A stretch of 64,000 nucleotides of DNA from Hexactinellida sp. DTS-2022 (lineage: Eukaryota; Porifera; Hexactinellida). Position numbers and translations under genes: made by a program. Below, piece after piece: positions 22,352-32,829 of the stretch. The DNA lies in the NCBI GenBank assembly GCA_028753945.1, contig JAPNXP010000001.1:2532501-2596500 (forward strand), given 5' to 3'. How positions within the stretch are numbered: position 1 is the first letter of the stretch; the number at the start of each line of letters is the position of its first letter. Under the pieces are notes generated by a model. It was given only the letters and a program-made list of their open reading frames with translations, was not told where the DNA came from and ran no database searches.

Positions 22352-23818
22352 TTATATGATTTCTACTTCTGATTTTGAATACGCAAATTGCAATAAAATA
22401 TCTAAATCTTTGTTTTGAACAATCATTTCATCAAAACTATCACAATTCACTAACTCTAACCATTGTATATTGTGCCAATTAAATCTCTCTAGTAGAATAC
22501 TATTTGCGCAAGTAGGGTCTTGTTCGTTAACAAGATTTAACGCATCGTCACTGTAACTTGCAACAAGAAGATTTTTATCATTAAGTAATTCAGATATATA
22601 TGCAAGGATACGAGATTCTGAAATAATCAATTTTCTAGTCATAGGGTGGAAGAGGAGAGTATAGATTAGGTAAATGATCTGTATTACAATTTCGTCATCT
22701 TCTTGTTTCTCACTAAATATTAATGTCAGAATATATATTAGTCCATTGTGAATAAACATGCATGCCAGAAATTGATCATTAGCTAACCTACCTATGAATA
22801 TAATAATTTCTAAAAGAAGATCATCCTCCAGATATTTCATATTTTTTATTTTTCTAACTAAAGAACTGATTAAATTAAAGTCAATCAAAGGCTGGATTAA
22901 TTTAGAGTCCAACAATGATATACAATTGAGGATTTTGTAAATTTCCAAAGACATTGATTCCATTGTGCAAATATGCAACTGGTTCAACAAAATGTAGACA
23001 CAATTAAGTAATAAAGTTTCATCAAATTCGATATGGTTTACTCCAGTATTCACAATCTTTAACAAAGTTGGATCACTTACACTAAAAGAGCGATTAATGA
23101 AGAAGTTAAGGATAGAAACATCAAGTATTAACCTAGCAAAATGAAAAGATTGATGCAAATTAACTAATAATGCAACAAAACTCCGATCAATAATTTCATC
23201 TTCAAATCTGTGTATCAATTGTTTGAAACATAGAATGGTTTCGGAATCCTGAAAATATATATAACTGCTTTGGTGATAACTAATATGATAGAGTATGTCG
23301 AATAAAGTTGAAATTCCATATGAATGAACAAAGTCACTTATTCTAAAATCAGGAAAAATTTTGGGAAAAAAACTTTTCTGAAAATCATTGTCAAACGATA
23401 AATTAAACATTAAACGCCATGTAATTTGATTGAGTGGCATATTATGAATAGAAAATACCTTCTGTAATCGAGTAATTATCGATGACTTTAACATTAAATC
23501 TTTGTTTTCCTTAAAAATGCTCAACTTCTTTAGAAAACATACTGAAAGAATGCGCAATTCAAAATTAGAACGATCTAATAGTGATATCAAAGAATAAATT
23601 AATCCTTTCTTCAACATTTTCATTTCAATAATTTTGTTTTCAGATATGTGTAAAAGTAAATAAACGGCAATCAAAAGAATTTCCTCTTGTCTTTGAAAAT
23701 TTGGTTCATCAAGAAAATCATTAGTTTGAGCCAGGCTGTTAAATGCATCTCTACTAAGCTCACCATAATCATTTTCTTTAATTTCCAATGTAATTCTAAA
23801 AAGTTCATTTTGGATAAT
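22352..23818 (-). CDS. KIFAP3: KAP3 (kinesin-2 accessory subunit), coding exon 2
   Basis: This exon gives the C-terminal 488 residues of a kinesin-associated protein 3. KAP3 is the non-motor subunit of heterotrimeric kinesin-2; it binds the motor tails and cargo and serves anterograde intraflagellar transport. Family stretches are plain: LLDRSNFELRILSVCFLKKL, WRLMFNLSFD, EDDLLLEIIIFIGRLANDQF, KQEDDEIVIQIIYLIYTLLF and ERFNWHNIQWLELV, all in the known order of the armadillo-repeat core. The acceptor is TCTTGCGTTTAG before ATT ATC CAA, and the exon starts in phase 0 with IIQNELFRITLE, continuing exon 1. The frame is intact to the stop at 22352. The C terminus ends about 35 residues after the WHN motif, so the long tail of vertebrate KAP3 (about 790 aa in all) is shortened. 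Leu/Ile-rich drift marks a fast-evolving copy. Confidence 0.93.
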   Translation of the reverse strand: MIQNELFRITLEIKENDYGELSRDAFNSLAQTNDFLDEPNFQRQEEILLIAVYLLLHISENKIIEMKMLKKGLIYSLISLLDRSNFELRILSVCFLKKLSIFKENKDLMLKSSIITRLQKVFSIHNMPLNQITWRLMFNLSFDNDFQKSFFPKIFPDFRISDFVHSYGISTLFDILYHISYHQSSYIYFQDSETILCFKQLIHRFEDEIIDRSFVALLVNLHQSFHFARLILDVSILNFFINRSFSVSDPTLLKIVNTGVNHIEFDETLLLNCVYILLNQLHICTMESMSLEIYKILNCISLLDSKLIQPLIDFNLISSLVRKIKNMKYLEDDLLLEIIIFIGRLANDQFLACMFIHNGLIYILTLIFSEKQEDDEIVIQIIYLIYTLLFHPMTRKLIISESRILAYISELLNDKNLLVASYSDDALNLVNEQDPTCANSILLERFNWHNIQWLELVNCDSFDEMIVQNKDLDILLQFAYSKSEVEII

Positions 23819-24320
23819 CTAAACGCAAGAACAGACATGAAGTCAAATACTGCGAAAAGTAATTAATTACAAAAGAATAAAAATTACGATAGGAAAATGT
23901 TTAGTACGTTGTGAAATTATTATACAATTATTACACAGTTTTATAATAAAATAAAACTGTAAAATTTTATTTCGAAGTGAGTCTTAATTTCTTGTTTTAC
24001 AGTTTACTATCAAAACAAAGCCTGTAGACTAAGCAAGCATATTCGAATAGGCATAAATTCCCGGCTTAAAGTACTTTACGCTTAAATGTGATAAATTAGA
24101 ATTTCTTCTATGCTTTTAATACTTAATAATGACTAGCCGCTTCGGTGCCAATATCGCTTGGAATTCTTTGCATTTGTATAGCAACCAACACTATAAGTGA
24201 AGATATGATAAATTTTGATATGCCAACAACTCTCTCAATGACAAGGGAATAAAGTCATTACCGTTTTATTTACTTATATTATAATTACGGTATCTAGCGT
24301 CTATGGAATATAACACTGTC
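23819..24320. other. Intron sequence next to the KAP3 acceptor
   Basis: AT-rich; the acceptor tract is at its left edge. No repeat or gene is recognised apart from a small GC patch near 24,133-24,160. Confidence 0.4.
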
Positions 24321-24350
24321 TATCTATACTATTAAAACACAAGGCTGGGT

Positions 24351-25086
24351 CATAGCATTCTATACATAAGGTAATGAAACGGACTCAAATTACTGGACCA
24401 TGGATGAACTAGTATAGTCAACTAAATATATCAATGCAATTATTCTTCGAAATAAGTAATCCAGGGTACTTCTACTTAGGTAATTGTTTTTTTTAATAAA
24501 GGTGGTCATGTACAAGACGCATATTTTTGAGGTACCACTTGGTCGAAATGACGTCACCGTATTGTCCAATAGGCCAAATATTCCAAAACTTTGACCGCAT
24601 GTAAAATGTTCAATTTCGCTTTTTCAAACAAATTGCTGTGACTAGCCCATCTAGGAGTAATTTTACATAAAATATCTCAGAATCAATTATGGAATGTTGC
24701 TACATTCCTCTGTTACCTTGGAAACGTGATTTCAATGCTTGAGGTCATATCTCGAGAATAAATATAGTTACAGCTTAGTCAATGGATCCAATTGATAGCC
24801 CGTCCTCAACTTCCTATTCAATGATAATACATTTCGATGCTCTATCCAACCAATTTTGCGGAAAATGTGTATAACTATTTGAATGTATATTACAATAATC
24901 ACAATTCCTCAAAAATATGCGTCTTGTACATGACCACCTTTATAAAAAACAATTACATAAGTAGAAGCACCCTGGATTACTTATTTCGAAGAATAATTGC
25001 ATTGCATATATTTAGTTGACTATACTAGTTCATCCATGGTCCAGAAATTTGAGTCCGTTTCATTGCCTTATGTATAGAATGCTATG
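24351..25086. mobile_element. P-element-type MITE, 736 bp
   Basis: The inverted arms are about 190 bp long and start CATAGCATTCTATACATAAG. They share CATAGCATTCTA, TAAGG and GGACCATGGAT with the ends of the complete P-like transposon at 28979-32821, which marks this as a non-autonomous relative. Flanks GGCTGGGT (24343-24350) and GGCTGGCT (25086-25093) agree at 7 of 8 positions, with one base shared by the right end. The middle has no coding content. Confidence 0.8.
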
Positions 25087-25113
25087 GCTGGCTGTACTAT
25101 ATATATGTGTGTA

Positions 25114-28100
25114 CACAGCCTACGTAACTATAGCCTATTCACGGTAGGAATTTTACCTCACCATGGATTACTTCAAGTCTATTTTATAAATAAACCATAA
25201 TGTTTGAAATTAATTTGACTACGATAAAATGCAATGTATAATATAGGATAAGCATCATTGTTGTAGTGTATTCCCTAGAATCCCTACAATATTTCATACA
25301 TTTTCTTCCTAATTCCCAATTTATTAATCCACACGTACATTTTCCTTAGCAATATGCCAAATAGGTGTAGTGTAGCCAACTGCTGCTCCAATTACGACGG
25401 CACTGATTACGTTCCAGTGTTTGAAATGTTGAATCATTGGTCCAAAGAAATACAAGATGAATGGCGAAGGTTTCTCCATAGAGATGATGCATTGAAATTG
25501 GCGAGAGTCTTCATCTGTGCGAGACATTTCTGTGACGAGGATATACTACTTCACTCCGATATTCCCCAGGGTGACGGTACAGTGAAGAAAGTTTCCAGAA
25601 AACCTGGTCTTCGGAAAAATGCCAAGCCCTTCAATCTTCCTAATTGCCCTTCATATCTACAAGGATCTTCTGAACACCCAGAACGTTTGAACCGAGGTGA
25701 AATTGATATCCGGCATTTTCATCAAGCTCTTGAGTTGAGTCGTGCGGATTATAAAAAGGAAAATGACAGCTTTTCAGTTTCTGATATTGATGAAATCGAG
25801 CTGAAGTATTCGACACTAAATCTATCAGAAAAATGGATCTATATTCGCTCAAGCCAAACTACCTTGCATATATTCAAGAAGATTCAATCTGGCCCGTTAT
25901 TGATTATGTCTCACCAGATATGTATTAACGATACATTGCATGTGAGATGTTTTCTAGATGAAGTTGATATTCCAACCAAAATCACTTCTATAACTGATAT
26001 TCGTCAAATTTCTCAGTTAACTCAAGAGCTTGATACATATCAACGAGATGATATTGAGATTGGTATCAATAAGGCTATTTGTTCGGTTAGATCTACCATA
26101 GAGAAGTTGACAGCCTGCGAAGAAGGAAAAAAATTCCAGGGCATCTTCAATCAGCTACAGTTTATCCTGTGCCAACTTGAAAATTTGAAGGTTTCAAAGA
26201 ATAACCGTCGATATAATGTCTTAACCTTGGTTCTATCTCTCAAAGCCCAACTAATCTCTTCAGGTTGCTATCGTTATTTGCAATCATTAGAATGTCTCTC
26301 TCTGCCTCATCCATCCACTCTCCGGAGGCTGTATTCGAACATTGGCTTGGACACAAATTTTATTGATTACCTGAAGGTTGCATCCCAAGACTTCAACAAA
26401 TTCAAGAAACATGTCCTCCTACAGTTGGACGAAATTCACGTAAGGTCAGACTACACTTATAAAGGAGGTAAAATCTTTGGTTCCTCTTTTGTCAAAACTG
26501 ATTCAACAAATCCAGAAAACAACAATTCTTCTGAATTTGATCCAGCTAAGACTGTTTTAGCTTTTCAAGTTACAAGCCTTTTCACAAAGTGGTCAGAAAT
26601 TGTGAGACTCCTTCCATGTTGCAATGCTAAATCTTCTGACTTGCTTCCAATAGTAAGGCAAGTTATTATTGACATCGAGAAGTGTGACCTTAAAGTAATA
26701 GTTATTTGTACAGACGATTATCAACTAAACGTGTGCTTATTCAAGTCTCTAGCTGGTAGTACAAGTTTACAACTAACTTGTCCAAACCCATCAGACCCTA
26801 CTAGATCTATTTTCTTGATGTTTGATCCAGTTCATATCGTGAAGTGTATCCGAAATAATTGGATAAATCAAAAGGATACCAATACAACATTTACCTTTCC
26901 ATCAATTGATCATTACTTTAGTGAAACTTTTCCTTATCACCTTTCAAACGCTTCATTCAAGGATCTCAGAAATATTTACAAGTCCGAACAATATTCAAAC
27001 GCTAAGATCGCTCATAAATTAACATCCAAAGTTGTTTGGCCATCAGTTCTTGAAAGACAAAGTGTACCTTTGGCTCTTGCGGTTTGGGATCAGTCAACAT
27101 ACAATGCAGTACTGTTGTATAATGAAAAGAATTGTATTTCCAACCAAACCTATCAATTCATTTCTCTCATAACCAGATTTTGGAAGATGTGTAACATACA
27201 TAGTCCAGGCAAAGATATTCGCTTACGTGATCCTGATTTAAAGGTTTTCAAGCTTCAAGATGACCGTTTTGTGTTTTTTTCCAAGTTGGTTTCTTGGCTT
27301 CAAGATTGGAAGACCTTTAGTTGTAGCGGTAGAGCAGGAAAACTTAGCTCACAAACTTTTACCAGCTTAATTCACACCTGTCAAGTTATACCAAAAATTG
27401 TCAACTATTTAACCAGTGATGACTGTGGATTTTCTTACGTTCTAACAGGATTTCTACAAAACGATTCTCTAGAAAAACACTTTGGTGTTTACAGATTAAT
27501 GTCCGGTTGTAATTACAACATTTCTGTGTGCCAGATTCTTGAGAGTGAACGTAGAATTAAACTTTCTAACATCTTAAAAATATACCGAGCTCAAGACAGC
27601 AAATTTGAGACTTCGCTAAAGGAATTTGTTGGAACTTTCTCGTGTGACATGGAACCTGATAACGCTGCAACTCTACCAACAGACCTAAGCACTTACTCTT
27701 CACTTCTTCACCAAAACTTTGATTTTTCACCAATGACAGAAATTCGCCAATCCTTGGCTTTCATTGCTGGATATGCTATACATGGTATTTGCAAGTCAAA
27801 GTTATATTCAAAGAAATTTCTTTCAAATGCCACCACTTCATTATGTTCCCAATGCTTGTCTTTACTCACTCATAATGAAAGCTTTGCCCTGGAGTGTGAA
27901 GAATCTGACTTGATCTTAATTCACTTAGCAGACCGAGGAGGACTTAAATATCCTTCTGATGAAGTTTTAAATGCAGTCACAGCACTATGGAAGATCCTTT
28001 ATAGAATTGAACAGAACAGTTGCTTAATGAGACAATTTGTTGCTAGTACCAGCAAAACTATACTTATTCAACTCTCAATTTCGAGGATAGAGTTTGAGAG

Positions 28101-28504
28101 TTTTGATTTCTGGAGATCTAACTGCCCTAGTTGTCACACACCTTTCCTTTTTTATCTAAACAAAATACTCTCTGCCGCTAGCAACTGTTTACTAAAGAAT
28201 AAGGTCCGCAATATGAATTCTAAAAGGAACTTAGAAAAATATCACGGTGGATCCAAGAGAAAACTACAAAAATTACAATCTGAATAATATCCATTTTAGT
28301 ATGTATTTTTATTCTTATACATGTTAGTTTGTAGTAAGAGAGAGAACTATCACAATTTTCCACCTCTATTGTATTAATATTCATTACACTCCATTAAATT
28401 TCAGCTAAAAATATAGATATGCTATACAGCTTGTATTTTGCACTTAAGACTTGAAGTAATCCATGGTTAAATACCGTGAATAGGCTATAGTTAAGTAGGC
28501 TGTG
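25114..28504 (+). mobile_element. Complete P-element-like transposon, first family
   Basis: Imperfect inverted repeats start CACAGCCTACGTAACTATAG on the left and, as complement, CACAGCCTACTTAACTATAG on the right, and run on through CCATGGATTACTTCAAGTC. ATGTGTGTA abuts both ends (25105-25113 and 28505-28513). Because the target is a TG-rich run, the true duplication may be 8 bp rather than 9. It encloses one long intact gene, so it may be autonomous. Confidence 0.85.
25354..28287 (+). CDS. P-element-like (THAP9-type) transposase, 977 aa, intronless
   Basis: A DNA transposase of the P superfamily. Residues 1-90 form a THAP zinc finger: C in MPNRCSVANC, then C-x2-H in FICARHF, followed by the NLPNCP box. 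A long central part leads to an RNase H-like catalytic fold, with the first aspartate at about D359 (LQLDEIHVRSD) and the second at about D454 (VICTDDYQLN). After FDPVHIVKCIRNNW comes the GTP-binding-type insertion, and the glutamate is at about E707 (NDSLEKHFGVYRLMSG). The C terminus carries further Cys pairs (CSQC, CPSC). The frame is uninterrupted from the ATG at 25354 to the stop, with no need for splicing. Length fits P/THAP9 proteins (about 750-1000 aa). Its gene runs opposite to KAP3. Confidence 0.92.
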   Translation: MPNRCSVANCCSNYDGTDYVPVFEMLNHWSKEIQDEWRRFLHRDDALKLARVFICARHFCDEDILLHSDIPQGDGTVKKVSRKPGLRKNAKPFNLPNCPSYLQGSSEHPERLNRGEIDIRHFHQALELSRADYKKENDSFSVSDIDEIELKYSTLNLSEKWIYIRSSQTTLHIFKKIQSGPLLIMSHQICINDTLHVRCFLDEVDIPTKITSITDIRQISQLTQELDTYQRDDIEIGINKAICSVRSTIEKLTACEEGKKFQGIFNQLQFILCQLENLKVSKNNRRYNVLTLVLSLKAQLISSGCYRYLQSLECLSLPHPSTLRRLYSNIGLDTNFIDYLKVASQDFNKFKKHVLLQLDEIHVRSDYTYKGGKIFGSSFVKTDSTNPENNNSSEFDPAKTVLAFQVTSLFTKWSEIVRLLPCCNAKSSDLLPIVRQVIIDIEKCDLKVIVICTDDYQLNVCLFKSLAGSTSLQLTCPNPSDPTRSIFLMFDPVHIVKCIRNNWINQKDTNTTFTFPSIDHYFSETFPYHLSNASFKDLRNIYKSEQYSNAKIAHKLTSKVVWPSVLERQSVPLALAVWDQSTYNAVLLYNEKNCISNQTYQFISLITRFWKMCNIHSPGKDIRLRDPDLKVFKLQDDRFVFFSKLVSWLQDWKTFSCSGRAGKLSSQTFTSLIHTCQVIPKIVNYLTSDDCGFSYVLTGFLQNDSLEKHFGVYRLMSGCNYNISVCQILESERRIKLSNILKIYRAQDSKFETSLKEFVGTFSCDMEPDNAATLPTDLSTYSSLLHQNFDFSPMTEIRQSLAFIAGYAIHGICKSKLYSKKFLSNATTSLCSQCLSLLTHNESFALECEESDLILIHLADRGGLKYPSDEVLNAVTALWKILYRIEQNSCLMRQFVASTSKTILIQLSISRIEFESFDFWRSNCPSCHTPFLFYLNKILSAASNCLLKNKVRNMNSKRNLEKYHGGSKRKLQKLQSE

Positions 28505-29444
28505 ATGTGTGTATATATATATTTGTTTGTATGTTCCGAATTGATTGAACAAAGTGGACGGTTTCCAAATGTGATATTTGGCATATATGGGTAACCTTTG
28601 GCTCCCGCCAACTTCTTGAGGTTTCCACTCAAATTTCTCACACCTCGACAAGTTATGACGTCATTGTCACATTTCGAGAACCCTGAAAATTCACTTAATC
28701 GCACATAATTCGCGTCCTCTAAGAGATAAAAACCTGAAAATTTAATAGAATTTGTACATTAATGATGCGGAGTGCGGACACGTGATTGCCAACATGCTTA
28801 CTCATTATCGCATGATGACGTAAACACTAAAATTTCATATTGTTAAATTTGACATTTTAGGTCTATTTGCGCTTCATAAACAATGTTAAAGTGTGTGGTT
28901 GTGTTCTGCCGCGAAGCGAATTAGCAAGCGAAGCGCGTAGTATATATATAAAATTAGATGTCTGGGGTAATGTTCTAGCATAGCATTCTAATATTCTTAG
29001 GCAATGGTGGTCAAGTTTTTTTTTGGACCATGGATTGGTTAGACGAGTTAAATATGATTATATACACAAGTTCAAAATTAGATATATTGATCAGTTTGGT
29101 AGTGTTTTACAGTGAAATTACACTGTTGAGTTATACTTCTTCACTCTACTTTGTACCTCCCCCCCTCTAATATTATATTGATCCCTAATAGTAATTAGTG
29201 AAGGTGTGAACAATAGCTACATGTTTAATTCATTCATGAAAAATAAATATTTGTTACATTATGAAAGAACAGAACAACATAAAATGTAGTTTGGGAACTT
29301 CAGAGCTTCGTACAGGAACATAAAAACAATACACTGTCAACAATAGTTATCATCAAAAGAATTTGTTGCTTTAACAAACATCTGAGAAGTATCTAAATAA
29401 AGAAAATTAGTTACTATATTTTTTAAGCTTCGAATTGTCAGATT

Positions 29445-32225
29445 TCACGACCATCGTATTATAATTCTTAACTTTTTTGAGAGAATACAATTAGATACAG
29501 TCACTATAATTTTTTGTAATATATCCCACCGCCAGACTTTGCAATCACACCATTCTCTCCATTTGCCAATGAGATCATCTTCAATAACCTTCATACTTAT
29601 TCTAACTAACATAGTACGACAGGTACCAACAAAGAAATTTTTACTGAGAATTTCTGAGCTATTTATTTTAATAAAAGTTTCGTAAACAATTTTGGCACAC
29701 TCGCTAACTGCAATAGATGGATATTTAAGCGAACCTCTGTCTAATAATTCAATGAGAATAAATTGAGACCCCATATCATTCACTACTTCCATTTGTTTTT
29801 CAGTAGTTAAGAAATTATGACAATCTGCACAAGCATTAGACTTTTTTAGGTACGAAAACACGGCATACCCAGCGACATAAGTAAGGCATTCAATCTGAGA
29901 TAAATGTATTTGAGGTTTGGCAATTAATTGAAGTGTCTCAAGATATAACTGAAAATCAAAACTAGAATCTGATTCCTCCCCACAAGCGTTTTCGGCAAAT
30001 TTGTTTATATAATTCACTAACGATAAAGGCTTGACAACTTCTTCAGAATTCAAATTCGTTGAAAATAATTTCAGAATATTTGAAAGTTGGAGTCTTCTTT
30101 CACTTTCTAATATTTGACAGTATGTAATATGGTAGTGAGCGCCAGACATTTGTCTATATAGTCCGAAGTGATGTTCTAAGGGGTCATTTTGAATTCTAGC
30201 TGATAATACATATTTGAAATCACATTCACTAATAAGTCGATCAACTAGGAGAGGTAGTGCCATACACGTGTGTCTAAAACTCGTAAACGTTTGTGGTGTT
30301 AGTTTACCAAATTTACATGGTAAATTTCTCCAACAATTTAACCATGCAACCACTTTTTGAATAAAGCATATTCGAAAATCGTTTTGACATAATGGAGCTG
30401 AGTACTCATTTTTGAACCGGACATCTTTTCCAACCCAATTAACGTTAAAAATGTCCCAAATATTACTAATTACTTTCAAAAATGCAACTGTTTGGTTTTT
30501 CTCTACAATTTCTTTTTCAGTTTTGAAAGTTAGCAGTCCATAGTATGTAGATTCGTGGAATATCTTAAGTGCCAAGTTAACATTTTGCCTTTCTAATTTA
30601 GATGGCCAACATGCCTTAGAAGACAGTTTAGGTGCCCTTTTCAGAATATTGTACACGTCTGATTTGAATAAAGTTCTTATGTCCTCAAAAGGAGCTGTAC
30701 ATACTTGTGGATAGAGTGACGGGTGTTCAATAGGATTAACGGTAACATTTTTTGTTTGAATAGAAACACAAAGACTATTAGGTGGAGTTAAGTAGTTTGA
30801 ATAACCTCCAAAGCAATCTTCAAACAGGGGGGAAACAAATGTCTTGTCATGGTCGTGTAAATTTAACCAATTATTACGAATTGATTTAATAATATGCACG
30901 ATATCAAAAAGTAGAATTAAATTTCTGGCTGGGTTACATGGATGTTTAACTTTAGGTTGTAAAGTTTTTGAGTCGTTTGAAAATAATTTAAATAAACTCA
31001 CATTCAGGGGATAGTTATCAGTACAAATCGCTTCAACAAACAAGTTACAACTTTCAATATCAGAAATAGTTTTTCTGATAATTGGGAAAAGGATCTCTGC
31101 TGACGAAGATCCGAGTGGTATCAAACGAACAATGGTTGAATATTTTTTAGCCAAACTGGAAACCATTATAGAAAAAACAGTGGTTGGGGGATCTTCAGGG
31201 TTCTCAATGGATCCAATAATTCTACCCCCTTTGTAGCTAGCATCACTTCGGATGTGCACTTCATCCATTTGAACAATTATGTGGCGATCGAGCTGGCTAA
31301 ATGTTGTGGCAGTTTCCTTAAGGACGTTGAAGTACTCACTCTCTAAGCCAATTGAATTTTTAATTTTCAAAATATTCCTCTCGTGTGACAGAATTAAACA
31401 ATTCGAAGAGAGAATAAGTCGATAACCAGCAGGCGATATTCCATGAAGTTTTAATGCAAAAACTTGAGTAATAATACTATAGCGGCGACTATATTTGTCA
31501 GTGATTAAATATCTCAGCTGGTCTAGAAGGAAGTGGAGTCGAATTTTCATTGAACTTGAGTCTTCCATTCCAGTTTCACTTAAGCTATTTTGACCAAGGT
31601 CTAATTGAGTAATTACGCAACCGATATCACTAATCGCATGTTCTACATAATTTTTCATCGTAATACTTGTGATATTTAAATTTTGGGGTAAAGAATAACA
31701 ATTAACTTCATCAATAAGTGTTTCAATTTGACGTATATCATTTATCACCCTTGTTGACAATTGGATAGGATGTTTTTCCATATATAATGCTTTAGCATTC
31801 AAATCATGGTCAATTATGAGGGTTCGTTCAATGGAAGGGATGTTAGCCAACAGTACGATTTTCAGAAAATAGAACGAATTTGTTGCTGGATTATAGGTAA
31901 CCCAATCATTTTTTAGGTCGAGTAAATCTAACTTAGTTAACAATTCAGCAAATGTATTAACTTGGAACTTAACAACCGTAGTCTTGTCATCAATCCGGCT
32001 CATACTGAAGGCCTCTCGAAGCATGATCTCATCCTTGTCATCTCTTGATACCCTTTTAGACTTTTCTGTTCGGTCAGTCAAATAGCTTGGGCAGTTGGGG
32101 AAAATAGTAGGGATTGCAGTGTTCTTTAGACCCATCCTGTCGCGGGGCATGATGACAGTCTTCTCTCCATCAAAATATTCAAACGTCCTTTCAATATCTT
32201 CATCTTTAAAGTGGTGGCTACATAC
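29445..32225 (-). CDS. P-like transposase of the second family, exon 2
   Basis: This exon supplies residues 53-978. It begins VCSHHFKDEDIE, which completes the THAP finger started in exon 1, then shows the TAIPTIFPNCP box typical after THAP domains. The catalytic aspartates are at about D373 (VQMDEVHIRSD) and D455 (AICTDNYPLN). After FDIVHIIKSIRNNW comes an insertion with many charged residues, and the glutamate is at about E736 (NDPLEHHFGLYRQMSG). CADCHNF lies in the C-terminal part. The acceptor is ATCCTTAG at 32226-32233, phase 0. Motifs run parallel to the protein at 25354, but the two differ in most positions, so they are separate families and not recent duplicates. Confidence 0.9.
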   Translation of the reverse strand, partial: VCSHHFKDEDIERTFEYFDGEKTVIMPRDRMGLKNTAIPTIFPNCPSYLTDRTEKSKRVSRDDKDEIMLREAFSMSRIDDKTTVVKFQVNTFAELLTKLDLLDLKNDWVTYNPATNSFYFLKIVLLANIPSIERTLIIDHDLNAKALYMEKHPIQLSTRVINDIRQIETLIDEVNCYSLPQNLNITSITMKNYVEHAISDIGCVITQLDLGQNSLSETGMEDSSSMKIRLHFLLDQLRYLITDKYSRRYSIITQVFALKLHGISPAGYRLILSSNCLILSHERNILKIKNSIGLESEYFNVLKETATTFSQLDRHIIVQMDEVHIRSDASYKGGRIIGSIENPEDPPTTVFSIMVSSLAKKYSTIVRLIPLGSSSAEILFPIIRKTISDIESCNLFVEAICTDNYPLNVSLFKLFSNDSKTLQPKVKHPCNPARNLILLFDIVHIIKSIRNNWLNLHDHDKTFVSPLFEDCFGGYSNYLTPPNSLCVSIQTKNVTVNPIEHPSLYPQVCTAPFEDIRTLFKSDVYNILKRAPKLSSKACWPSKLERQNVNLALKIFHESTYYGLLTFKTEKEIVEKNQTVAFLKVISNIWDIFNVNWVGKDVRFKNEYSAPLCQNDFRICFIQKVVAWLNCWRNLPCKFGKLTPQTFTSFRHTCMALPLLVDRLISECDFKYVLSARIQNDPLEHHFGLYRQMSGAHYHITYCQILESERRLQLSNILKLFSTNLNSEEVVKPLSLVNYINKFAENACGEESDSSFDFQLYLETLQLIAKPQIHLSQIECLTYVAGYAVFSYLKKSNACADCHNFLTTEKQMEVVNDMGSQFILIELLDRGSLKYPSIAVSECAKIVYETFIKINSSEILSKNFFVGTCRTMLVRISMKVIEDDLIGKWREWCDCKVWRWDILQKIIVTVSNCILSKKLRIIIRWS

Positions 32226-32301
32226 CTAAGGATCGTAGTTAATTAATCGAATAAATAATTAATTAAAGGATATATTTAACGTATCTAAGTAAACTGCACA
32301 C

Positions 32302-32457
32302 CTGCAAGTATTTTTTCTCCTCGTAGTGTTCTCTTGGTCTTGGGATGGCTATAAACCACTTCTCACGAAGTTCCTCATCTTTTGGGAAAGAAAAAGAAAC
32401 TGTGCGCTGACCTTGGCTCTTGTAATTGGATTTACACCCAGGAACTACGCAGGACAT
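32302..32457 (-). CDS. P-like transposase of the second family, exon 1 (THAP start)
   Basis: Fifty-two codons from the ATG at 32457 give MSCVVPGCKSNYKSQGQRT and on to KKYLQ, the first half of a THAP finger with its C-x4-C pair. The donor is CTTGCAG followed by GTGTGC, with the boundary at 32302/32301. The 76-bp intron (32226-32301) falls exactly where C-x2-H of the finger would be split from its first half, and splicing restores it in phase 0. Without splicing the frame runs into a stop after 64 codons. A retained intron would therefore yield only a truncated THAP peptide, reminiscent of the splicing control of the Drosophila P element. Confidence 0.85.
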
Positions 32458-32829
32458 CTTTTTCAGTTAGGAAACAACAAATAGTAGTAAAATGCGTAAA
32501 TTGAATCTCAAGTAAAGTCGTATAAGCAAATTAACAACGACCTGAATGATGTTATGTACTAGGTAGTAAATAAATATATAAGTAATATGGGTGGTTTAAA
32601 ATTTGCTAATCACAAGATTTCTATATTCCTACCACATACAATTTTTGATGTAAATTGATTTTCATTTGAATGAGGATGACTATTATAAGATATACGATAT
32701 AAAATGGCAGCAATAATGCCTAAATATTTTAATTTGGACATTATCATATTTAACTCGTCTAACCAATCCATGGTCCAAAAAAAACTTAACCACCATTGCC
32801 TTAGAATATTAGAATGCTATGGTTCTAGT

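Larger units (their letters stand above)
24321..28945 (+). mobile_element. Helentron-type element split by two P-type insertions
   Basis: The 5' end TATCTATACTATTAAAACAC lies at 24321-24340 and the 3' hairpin tail GCAAGCGAAGCGCGTAGTAT near 28924-28943. Between them only about 500 bp belong to this element: 24321-24350, 25087-25113 and 28505-28945, which align with the copy at 12872-14242. The remainder is a P-type MITE (24351-25086) and a complete P-like transposon (25114-28504), both inserted near the TG-rich stretch of the host element. Confidence 0.75.
28979..32821 (-). mobile_element. Complete P-element-like transposon, second family
   Basis: Inverted repeats of about 80 bp start CATAGCATTCTAATATTCTT on both sides and include GGACCATGGATTGGTTAGAC. 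GTTCTAG is repeated outside both ends (28972-28978 and 32822-32828), consistent with the 7-8 bp duplication of P elements. The TAAGG...GGTGGTC motif near the tip resembles that of the Drosophila P element tip. It carries one two-exon transposase gene with intact frame and a polypurine-free AT-rich leader. It lies about 35 bp beyond the 3' tail of the Helentron-type element. Confidence 0.9.

Noticed and set aside
25105..25113. A 9-bp target duplication as proof of a Mutator-type origin for 25114-28504
   Set aside because: The target is a TG microsatellite inside a Helentron-type element, so one extra matching base is expected by chance. The encoded protein is clearly P-type, for which 7-8 bp is usual.
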